Assembly (NCBI GenBank): GCA_002840505.1
Contig: PHBC01000003.1
Coordinates: forward strand, 505,340 to 569,339
Direction: 5' to 3'
DNA length: 64,000 nucleotides
Origin: Deltaproteobacteria bacterium HGW-Deltaproteobacteria-2
GTDB lineage: Bacteria; Desulfobacterota; Syntrophia; Syntrophales; Smithellaceae
The position numbers and the translations under genes were made by a program. Of the stretch, positions 17,292 to 24,132 are shown piece by piece. Below the pieces are notes generated by a model. It was not told the origin of the DNA. It saw only the letters and a list, made by a program, of their open reading frames with translations, and ran no database searches. How positions within the stretch are numbered: position 1 is the first letter of the stretch; every line of letters begins with the position of its first letter.

Positions 17292-17912
17292 TTATTTTTT
17301 CTGCGCCGTGAATTTTTTAACGAGGTCTTCACCGAAGGTACGATAACGAGCAAGGTCTTCCGGCTTTACAGCGGGGCCGACCCAGAGACTCAACGTTGCT
17401 CCCGCTTTGGCAACCGGGCCTACTACATAGTCAGCGCATCCTTTTGCTTTCAGGCGTTCACCTATTGACCGTACCGTGCTTTCCCCTCCGAATGCGGAAT
17501 TAACTGAAAAACCGGCGCAGAGTTTGCCTTTAACTTCATTGGTGATCTTTTTAATCGCATCAGTAATGGGCCCTGCAACGCCGCTGGCTACACTGCCGCC
17601 CCAGCAGGGACTGCCTACAATAAGCACATCATACTGATTAATGGTTTGGGGAATAAAGTCTTTGGCCAAAATAAGCGTTACAGAACCTCCGGCTGATTGA
17701 ATGCCCTGAACAATGGCATTAGCCGCTTCGAGCGTGTGACCTGTTTTGGTGTGGTACAGCAATAAAGCATTCATCTTTGCTTTAACTGCCGTATTGGAGC
17801 TACCCTGAATTACTGCTGAATCCTCATTTTTCGCAATTGCAAAATTGGCAGTAAATCCGAAAATAATTAAGGCTAAAACTGAAAACAAAAGCACTCTTGA
17901 TGTCGACTTCAT
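17292..17912 (-). CDS. exported flavodoxin-family protein
   Basis: 206 residues. The N-terminus is a signal peptide (hydrophobic core LLFSVLALIIFGFTANFAIA). The mature part is a flavodoxin fold: the FMN phosphate loop as LLLYHTKTGHTLEAA near residue 52, VLIVGSPCWGGSVASGVAGP near 95, and SVNSAFGGES near 138. Flavodoxins are usually cytoplasmic, so export is unusual. The partner is unknown; the gene is monocistronic with a long repeat-containing 5' side. The ribosome site GGGAGGTG precedes the ATG, and a 59-nt repeated hairpin element lies just upstream. Confidence 0.78.
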   Translation of the reverse strand: MKSTSRVLLFSVLALIIFGFTANFAIAKNEDSAVIQGSSNTAVKAKMNALLLYHTKTGHTLEAANAIVQGIQSAGGSVTLILAKDFIPQTINQYDVLIVGSPCWGGSVASGVAGPITDAIKKITNEVKGKLCAGFSVNSAFGGESTVRSIGERLKAKGCADYVVGPVAKAGATLSLWVGPAVKPEDLARYRTFGEDLVKKFTAQKK

Positions 17913-17932
17913 CTTAGCACCTCCCTATAATT

Positions 17933-17991
17933 TAATGAGACCCAAATTTCAGAAATGAAGTGCACTGAAATTTGATGGTCGAATTATCCCC
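17933..17991 (-). repeat. 59-nt hairpin element, copy A (5' of flavodoxin gene)
   Basis: Aligns without gaps to 58503-58561 and 59465-59523. AAATTTCAG and CTGAAATTT pair around a 12-nt loop. In the transcript of the flavodoxin gene it sits about 20 nt before the start codon. Confidence 0.85.
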
Positions 17992-18119
17992 GAGGCGAAG
18001 CCGAGCGGGATTAATTGTATTCTAATTCCCCGTCCTTTGAGGCGGGGTTGTTCATTTTATGTTTATGTGTATCGTATAATAATTATTAATGTCAATGTTT
18101 CTTGTCGTTCCCGCTCTTC

Positions 18120-18190
18120 TGTCATACCGGCTCCGCATACGCGGGATAAACTCCGGCCGGCGGTGTGCTCCTTAGGGTATATCCAGTATT
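18120..18190. repeat. 71-bp inverted repeat, left arm
   Basis: The reverse complement of 23982-24052 with two mismatches in 71. The two arms point in opposite directions and enclose the HD-STAND gene, the nuclease-like fragment and msrBA. The core GGAGTTTATCCCGCGTATGCGGG recurs in shorter copies elsewhere. Confidence 0.9.
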
Positions 18191-18334
18191 TCTTCCCTTC
18201 ACCCTTCACCATTTAGTGACACTCTCTAAGCGCAAATGGAACGCAGCGCGAAGAGTAAGTGGAACTATCCCAGGCACGTAGTGCCGTGGGGCACCATCCA
18301 CTTTCTTTTTAGACTGTCCTCTGCATTTATTTTA

Positions 18335-18382
18335 CAATCCTCTAATCTTCCAAACTTCCAAACCTCCAATCTTCTAATCCTC
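18335..18382. repeat. octad tandem repeat (YAAWCYTC x 6)
   Basis: Six adjacent 8-mers: CAATCCTC, TAATCTTC, CAAACTTC, CAAACCTC, CAATCTTC, TAATCCTC. Confidence 0.9.
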
Positions 18383-18394
18383 TTCTTTCCTCCC

Positions 18395-18471
18395 TTCACT
18401 ATTCACTCTTCATCATTCACATCTTTTTCTGTTATTTTTAACATAGAACCTAGAACGTAGAACATAGAACT
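18395..18471. repeat. heptad tandem repeats TTCACNN and TAGAACN
   Basis: TTCACTA, TTCACTC, TTCATCA, TTCACAT run from 18395 to 18422, and TAGAACC, TAGAACG, TAGAACA, TAGAACT from 18444 to 18471. Confidence 0.9.
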
Positions 18472-18708
18472 TTTTAATCTTTTTTCTTGAATTCTATTAA
18501 AAAAAGGAGTTAGTTAAACTCCGTCCCACGATTGCGTAAAGTGTCGAATGACACTTTTGTTTCTGCATGTTTCACTAAAATAAATTTGTAATGTTAACTG
18601 GAGGCTGAAAACTGATATTTCAAAGTTGGCCCCACTTGCTCTTCAAGACCAGACGTTAGGCTGTCTGTTATACATGAACTCACAAATAAATATTTGGAGA
18701 GAATAATT

Positions 18709-21699
18709 ATGATCGAAGAACAGTCATTAAGATATTATTTAACCGAAAAAAACAGTTCTCTTTTTGAAATGTTCAGACGCACTGAAGACAAAGTAAGCAA
18801 AGATGTGCTTGATTATCTTTCCCAAGAAGGCTTCACCGGACATGGACGTACACATTGTGAAACCATAGAAAGAAAACTAAACGAATTTTTACCAATTAAT
18901 TTCAAGAAAAATATGTCTGCGATAGAAATATATTTGTTATTAAATAGTATTTACTTGCATGATGTCGGTATGCTTGAAAGAGATTATCCCGGACAAAGTA
19001 TTTTTGAAATTCGTTCTTTACATCATCAGCGTTCAAAAAAAATAATAAAGGGAAGGTACAAAGATTTTTTTCTCGAAGAAAGCACGTGTTTCCGAATTGC
19101 AGACATATCTTATGCGCACGGTGTTTCAGATCTTAACGAATTTGATGAGATTGATTATATTGATGGATATGGTGATATAAGATTGAAACTTCTGATGGCT
19201 TTACTGCGAATTGGTGATGTCTTGGATTGGGCTAAAAGTAGAGCACCAATCTTGACAAAAGAAATTTTAAAAGTTGGCAGCGACAGCTGTAAATACTGGA
19301 TTGACCATAATTTCATAGAGTCTATCAAATGCGACAGCAACTCTTTTCAGCTTGAAATTATAGGTATACCCAGAGGAAAGTGGAGCAAAGATAAATTGAG
19401 CGAAATACAGAACTGGTTTCAAAGAGAGCTCGATATCTTATCACCGATTTTTGAAAGTAATGGGCTCTCATATAAGAAGGTAAATCTTAAAATACAGAAA
19501 TATAAACTTAAAGAATACACACCTGAACGTGCAGGAAAGAACCCTTTTCAATTTCTCCTTTCATATAATAACGAATCAAGAGATTTATATTTCGGTCGGC
19601 AGAAAGAATTAACAAATTTTATTGAGAATATTTTTACTAACAGATACCTGTTCCTATTAGGCGAATCTGGCATTGGTAAAACCTCTTTTATTCAAGCAGG
19701 CCTGATCCCTATCTTTGAAGAATTGGAAATTAAGCCAATATATATTGAAAACTATCATAATGGCAAAAATGAACTATTAATGACCCTTCAAACGATATCA
19801 GAAGATGGCTCAGATGACTTGGATTTACTATTAAAAAAGATTACAGATAAGGGATTGAAGATCGCCATTGTGTTAGATCAGTTCGAAAAAAACCTTTATG
19901 ACTATAGTACGACAACTGACTTTCTAAATGTCATAGAAAAGATTGTAAGAAGTGAAAAATCAGACGTAAAAATAATGTTTGCGCTAAGAGATGATTTTAC
20001 AAAAAATTTATGGGATTTTTCAAAAGAACGGAAATTAAATCTATTGAATGATAGAAATTTATTTACTTTGTATAAACCCGCAGTGAGCACGATAAAAGAG
20101 ATCGTTAATAATTCACTTAAAACTGCTGGCATTTACATTAAGGATGAAGAACTAAATATAATTATTGAAGACTTGTTTGCAATCCACCAGAAAAGCTACA
20201 TATTTCTTCCTGATCTGCAGATAGTATTTTCTGTTTTGTGTGAGGAACATTTAATAAGTGGGGAAGACTTGTTTTTGCTATACAAGAAAAATAAAGGATC
20301 TGAAGCTATTATCACCGATTATTTTGCCGAGAAAATATGGAAAGATTTTACTGAAGAGGAAAAAAATATTTGTAGAACTATAATTGTACAGTTGACCACA
20401 TTAGATGGCATCAGAGAGCAATTAGATTTAAATGAACTTTTAAGAAAGATTATTGCCAACGAAGAACTTGTTAAAAATCTATTAGGCAAGTTAATAAATA
20501 AGAGAATTATAAAAAGATTTGTTGTTGAAAGAAGAGAATACTATGAGTTAATTCATGATTTTATGGCAAAAAAATACTCTGAGACCATGACTGAAGAAGA
20601 AAAAATGAAAAAATCGCTAAATGAAATGTTGAGGCATTCTCTGAGCGACTGGATGCGACATGGTATTGTTATAGATGAGGATAAATTGAGATTAATTATG
20701 AAACATTTTAATGAAATCTCTTTAACAGATGATATTAGAAAATTGATAATAAGGGCTATCTGCATGCATTCGTTCTACGCAGTGAATGATGACATGAAGC
20801 AATGGATTACAGCATTAAATATTACATCGAAAGATATGCCTTTTCTACTTGAACTTTTACGAGCATATGTCACGAATCAACAGGGGTACAACAATTTAAT
20901 ATATCCTTATTCTTGGAATTTGCTTGGGCAACTTACCGATATACAAGAAATAGCAATTACATTGCTCGAAAACTCTTCTGATATTAATTATTGCGAATGT
21001 CTTGTAGACAAAATGATTGTACGCTGGTGGCATCAAGATATTATTAAGCATGAAGACTTTTCGATCAGAGTTGTAAAGTTTCTTAATGCAATGTTTGTTC
21101 AAAAGAAGGCCAGCGATGATACTAAAACATTAAAAAGAATTCTTATTCAATTGATAAATGCAAACAATATGAAAAATTTGTTTGAAGGTTTCGGGGCAAA
21201 TAAAGATATTGTGTTTGGTATGGTGATAGAAGGTCTTATTGAATCATCTTATTCGTGGATGGTGTTTGAGAAAGCAAAAAAGATTGGCGCATTTTTTAAA
21301 GAAGATTTAATTCGAGCACTGAAATTATTCAAAATAGAGAGCGAAGAGAGAATCTATCATCCTTGTTTTGTGGCCATAGTGCGAGCCCTTGAGCTTCACG
21401 ATTATTTTGATAAATACACTCATTATCTTCTTGATCAACCTTCATACGGAAATGTTGCTGCAAAGAGAGAGATGATCCTAGCCATCGCAGCGGTTGATCC
21501 ACAAAAAGCAGAAGATACACTAATTACTTTGTTAGCTGATTCAAGTGTTCAAATTATCAAGGATGCTGCAGAAAATATAGCACGTATTGGTACAAAAAAA
21601 AGTCTCATAGCATTACAAAGGGCAATGGAAAAATCTAGATCTACAGAATTGGTTGCTATAAAGAATGCTATTGAGGCAATTGAGTCTAGAGTAATTTAA
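18709..21699 (+). CDS. HD phosphohydrolase - STAND NTPase - helical-repeat protein (candidate defence gene)
   Basis: 996 residues from the ATG with GGAGAG seven bases upstream; a TTG five codons earlier overlaps that site. Residues 40-180 carry a full HD set: H49, H84-D85, H105/H106, H137 and D170 (RIGDVLDW), which suggests a metal-dependent nucleotide or phosphodiester hydrolase. Residues 290-600 are a STAND-type P-loop NTPase: YFGRQKEL before Walker A GESGIGKTS (318-326), Walker B VLDQFE (388-393), then FALRDDF. From about 640 to the end are helical, HEAT-like repeats (AAENIARIGTKKSLIALQRA at the end), a likely sensor. The plan of effector, switch and sensor resembles anti-phage STAND proteins, but the function is inferred. 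The gene is clearly AT-richer than its neighbours and has no operon partner. Confidence 0.8.
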   Translation: MIEEQSLRYYLTEKNSSLFEMFRRTEDKVSKDVLDYLSQEGFTGHGRTHCETIERKLNEFLPINFKKNMSAIEIYLLLNSIYLHDVGMLERDYPGQSIFEIRSLHHQRSKKIIKGRYKDFFLEESTCFRIADISYAHGVSDLNEFDEIDYIDGYGDIRLKLLMALLRIGDVLDWAKSRAPILTKEILKVGSDSCKYWIDHNFIESIKCDSNSFQLEIIGIPRGKWSKDKLSEIQNWFQRELDILSPIFESNGLSYKKVNLKIQKYKLKEYTPERAGKNPFQFLLSYNNESRDLYFGRQKELTNFIENIFTNRYLFLLGESGIGKTSFIQAGLIPIFEELEIKPIYIENYHNGKNELLMTLQTISEDGSDDLDLLLKKITDKGLKIAIVLDQFEKNLYDYSTTTDFLNVIEKIVRSEKSDVKIMFALRDDFTKNLWDFSKERKLNLLNDRNLFTLYKPAVSTIKEIVNNSLKTAGIYIKDEELNIIIEDLFAIHQKSYIFLPDLQIVFSVLCEEHLISGEDLFLLYKKNKGSEAIITDYFAEKIWKDFTEEEKNICRTIIVQLTTLDGIREQLDLNELLRKIIANEELVKNLLGKLINKRIIKRFVVERREYYELIHDFMAKKYSETMTEEEKMKKSLNEMLRHSLSDWMRHGIVIDEDKLRLIMKHFNEISLTDDIRKLIIRAICMHSFYAVNDDMKQWITALNITSKDMPFLLELLRAYVTNQQGYNNLIYPYSWNLLGQLTDIQEIAITLLENSSDINYCECLVDKMIVRWWHQDIIKHEDFSIRVVKFLNAMFVQKKASDDTKTLKRILIQLINANNMKNLFEGFGANKDIVFGMVIEGLIESSYSWMVFEKAKKIGAFFKEDLIRALKLFKIESEERIYHPCFVAIVRALELHDYFDKYTHYLLDQPSYGNVAAKREMILAIAAVDPQKAEDTLITLLADSSVQIIKDAAENIARIGTKKSLIALQRAMEKSRSTELVAIKNAIEAIESRVI

Positions 21700-21835
21700 A
21701 GAGAAGGTGAGCAAGAGGGACGAAGGTGGCAAAGGGGTCAAGTCTCCTCTTGGCTCATGATGATCAAAGATGCAATCTTTTGCTGGTTCAATCGTCCTTC
21801 GATTGAACTAAAATATTTCAGAGCAATCGGGGGTA

Positions 21836-22053
21836 AAATAGGGACAGCGCCCTATTTCTTACCGTAGAGATCTTTAGGTTAGAACAATCCTTACAACAAA
21901 CTGGATTCCCGCCGGAGTTTATCCCGCGTATGCGGGGCGGGAATGACACCTTAAAATAAAAAGCTATGCCCCTGTTCAAGGGGCATAGCTTTTTTATTTT
22001 TGTTTTAATTAATTTTTTTAAAGTTATGCGGCTTCCAGTTTTACCGCGCAAAC
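21836..22053. repeat. accretion module copy 1 with fdhA 3'-end fragment
   Basis: Begins with TAGGGACAGCGCCCTATTTC, continues with a GCGTATGCGGGGC palindrome and a 14-bp perfect AAAAGCTATGCCCC hairpin, and ends with 30 bases (22024-22053) identical to the last 30 bases of the fdhA coding end at 24133-24162. Confidence 0.85.
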
Positions 22054-22111
22054 TTTAAAATAAGGGGCAGCGCCTTATTTATTTTATGCTCCAGTAATGA
22101 GATATATGAAT

Positions 22112-22375
22112 TTAATCTAAGTATTCTTTGATGTCTTGTTCATTAATTCTAATAAATTTAAAATCCGGAAAATAATCTTGAATTGCTTTTTGTCTTTTCT
22201 TGTCTTTCGCAGATAACTCACCTTCTTTTGTATAATGATGAGGTTCATCCCATTCCATAATCAGTTTTATATCAGCATTGAAGTAATCAGGGAAAAATCC
22301 TAATTCTTCAATATAATATTCACCTTTCGTTGTTGCATAACACCCTATCGTATTATTTATTTTGTCAGGGTTAAT
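22112..22375 (-). pseudogene. C-terminal fragment of a nuclease-fold protein
   Basis: About 87 codons are open on the minus strand, ending at TAA 22112-22114, with no start codon or ribosome site; upstream the frame hits a stop inside the repeat. The peptide contains LIMEWDEPHHYTKEG, then DKKRQKAI and FKFIRINE. This is the E.D..HH...D..R......FIRI order of Vsr/DUF559-like endonuclease-fold domains. It is probably the tail of a larger protein left between two direct repeats. Family assignment is by pattern only. Confidence 0.55.
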
Positions 22376-22608
22376 AGGGACAGCGCCCTATTTCTTACCG
22401 TAAAGATCTTTAGGTTAGAACAATCCCTACAATAAACTGGATTTCCGCCGGAGTTTATCCCGCGTATGCGGGGCGGGAATGACAGCGTAGACAAAAAGCT
22501 ATGCCTCTTTTCGGAGGCATAGCTTTTTTATTTCAGTTAATTTTTGAAGGTATGCCGCTTCCAGTTTAACCACGCAAACCTTGTATTCCGGAATTTTCCC
22601 TATCGGAT
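22371..22608. repeat. accretion module copy 2 with fdhA 3'-end fragment
   Basis: Same order as copy 1: TAGGGACAGCGCCCTATTTC, palindrome, GCTATGCCTC / GAGGCATAGC hairpin, then 58 bases (22551-22608) matching the fdhA end with about five differences. Read on the minus strand these give DPIGKIPEYKVCVVKLEAA. Confidence 0.85.
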
Positions 22609-22616
22609 CCAGAATT

Positions 22617-22735
22617 CGGGGGACATAACACTTAATTATACTGGATACTGGATACTGGATACCGGCTTCCGCCGGTATGACATAAGGAAGGACTTAGACA
22701 AAAAGCTATGCCTCTTTGCAGAGGCATAGCTTTTA
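22617..22735. repeat. direct repeat left of msrBA
   Basis: Shares GGGGACATAA.ACTTAAT.ATACTGGATA, CCGGTATGACATAA, AAGGACTTAGA and a GCCTCTTT..AGAGGC hairpin with 23962-24105, in the same order and orientation. It is shorter in the middle. Confidence 0.85.
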
Positions 22736-22871
22736 TTTTTCTTAGGAGGATCTTTCTACCTATTACGCTTCATACTTCGTTCTGACTTTGTCGGGAATAG
22801 TTCTTAGTGGGTGTCACCAGGGCTATTGCCCTTTGCTTAGCAATGATTATATTCACAACAGAGGTAAGATT

Positions 22872-23954
22872 ATGAAAAACAAAAACGCTTACATATTGCT
22901 GATTATTTTAGTGTTTGGATTTTTATGGGTATATTCGCTTGCTGAGGTATCAACCGGGCAAGTAAAGGAAGGAAAGGTTATGGCTATCAAAACGATGGCG
23001 GAAAATGCCAAAAAAAATATGACGCCGCTTCAGTGCGATGTAGCTTTTAATAACGCGACAGAAGCTCCGTTCAGAAACGAATATTGGAACAACCACAAAG
23101 AAGGTATTTATGTGGATATAGTATCGGGTGAGGCTCTCTTTAGCTCTGTGGATAAATTCGATTCAGATTCAGGATGGCCAAGTTTTACCCGCCCCATAGA
23201 AAAGAATGTCGTCTCAGAGAAAGCAGACAATAGTTATTTTATGAAGCAGGTGGAAATAAGAAGCAGCAAATCTGATATTCATCTGGGGCATGTTTTTGAC
23301 GACGGACCAGCCCCGACCGGCCAAAGGTACTGTCTTAATTCCGCGTCATTAAAATTTATCCCGAAAGAAAAAATGATTGAATCGGGATATGGTGACTATA
23401 TGTATTTATTCAACGCTAAACCCGCCGGCTATACCGAAACGGCGATCTTTGCCGCCGGTTGTTTCTGGGGTGTCGAGGAGTACTTCAGCCGGGTAAACGG
23501 TGTAATAAAAAGTGAGTCCGGCTATACCGGCGGATTCAAGAAAAACCCGACTTATGAAGAAGTCAGCACCGGCAAGACGGGACATGCCGAAGCTGTAAGG
23601 GTGACTTTTAATCCGAAGGTGGTAAGTTACGAGATGCTGTTAAAACATTTTTGGGAATTACATGATCCCACGAGTCTCAACAAACAAGGCCATGATTGGG
23701 GATCTCAGTACCGGTCAGCCATATTTTACACTAATGCGGAACAAAAAGAAGCCTCCAAAACGGCTTTGGAAAAGTTGGCAAAGTCAGGCAAATATTCAGA
23801 CAAAATAGTAACGGAGATTTTACCGGCCGAAGAATTTTATACAGCGGAAGAATATCATCAGGACTATTTGAAGAAAAACCCTGGCGGCTACTGTCATATC
23901 GATCTAAAAAAAGCGATCGTTAATCCCGCTGAAAGCGCGGATAAAGTGATGTAG
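22872..23954 (+). CDS. msrBA: MsrB-MsrA fusion, exported methionine sulfoxide reductase
   Basis: 360 residues from MKNKNAY with GAGGTAAG upstream. Residues 1-25 form a signal or membrane-anchor helix. An MsrB domain (about 45-170) has [17 protein letters not shown] and the catalytic Cys154 in [11 protein letters not shown]; the usual CxxC zinc pairs are absent. An MsrA domain (about 188-340) has the catalytic Cys197 in [10 protein letters not shown] and ESGYTGG. Together they reduce both sulfoxide stereoisomers of methionine. Export suggests repair of envelope proteins. The gene is flanked by direct repeats of about 120-145 bp and so is a cassette-like insertion beside fdhA. Confidence 0.92.
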   Translation: MKNKNAYILLIILVFGFLWVYSLAEVSTGQVKEGKVMAIKTMAENAKKNMTPLQCDVAFNNATEAPFRNEYWNNHKEGIYVDIVSGEALFSSVDKFDSDSGWPSFTRPIEKNVVSEKADNSYFMKQVEIRSSKSDIHLGHVFDDGPAPTGQRYCLNSASLKFIPKEKMIESGYGDYMYLFNAKPAGYTETAIFAAGCFWGVEEYFSRVNGVIKSESGYTGGFKKNPTYEEVSTGKTGHAEAVRVTFNPKVVSYEMLLKHFWELHDPTSLNKQGHDWGSQYRSAIFYTNAEQKEASKTALEKLAKSGKYSDKIVTEILPAEEFYTAEEYHQDYLKKNPGGYCHIDLKKAIVNPAESADKVM

Positions 23955-23961
23955 CAAAACT

Positions 23962-24105
23962 CCGGGGACATAAAACTTAATAATACTGGATATACCCTAA
24001 GGGGCACACCGCCGGCCGGAGTTTATCCCGCGTATGCGGGGCCGGTATGACATAATGAAGGACTTAGAAAAAGAAATGCCTCTTTTCAGAGGCATTTCTT
24101 TTTTA
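23962..24105. repeat. direct repeat right of msrBA, including right 71-bp arm
   Basis: Contains 23982-24052, the inverted partner of 18120-18190, followed by AAGGACTTAGA and the fdhA terminator hairpin. Confidence 0.88.
24071..24100 (-). terminator. fdhA terminator
   Basis: AAGAAATGCCTC / GAGGCATTTCTT hairpin about 33 bases after the fdhA stop. Derivatives of this hairpin occur at about 21957-21995, 22494-22528 and 22704-22735. Confidence 0.8.
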
Positions 24106-24132
24106 TTTTTGTTTGAGTTAATTATTCAAAAA

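Larger units (their letters stand above)
17992..18708. other. gene-free region upstream of the HD-STAND gene
   Basis: About 700 bases with no credible gene. It holds a 71-bp inverted-repeat arm (18120-18190), TTCAC heptads (18198-18211), an ACTATCCCAGG repeat (18263-18291), six octads (18335-18382), TTCAC heptads (18395-18422), TAGAACN heptads (18444-18471), then unique DNA with an AAGTGTCGAATGACACTT palindrome at about 18538-18555. The promoter of the downstream gene probably lies in 18480-18700. Confidence 0.7.
21700..22871. other. repeat and gene-fragment zone between HD-STAND and msrBA
   Basis: Nearly 1.2 kb with no intact gene. It contains two tandem copies of a module (repeat, GCTATGCC hairpin, fdhA 3'-end fragment), a nuclease-like C-terminal fragment on the minus strand, and a third hairpin at about 22704-22735. 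Short open frames in it are accidents of the repeats. Confidence 0.75.

Noticed and set aside
18236..18460. 74-codon open frame in the repeat region.
   Set aside because: Its sequence is just the translated octad and heptad repeats.
16989..18471. Considered whether the short tandem repeats were a CRISPR array.
   Set aside because: Units are 7-8 bases with no spacers, and no cas gene is in the window.
18650..18665. GTTAGGC (18656-18662) about 50 bases before the HD-STAND gene looked like an integron attC core (GTTRRRY), which would make the gene a cassette.
   Set aside because: No matching RYYYAAC arm or folded attC structure is found upstream, there is no attC after the gene, and no integrase is in the window.
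21818..22051. 77-codon open frame on the minus strand.
   Set aside because: It runs through the dispersed repeat and the fdhA 3'-end fragment; it has no start signal.
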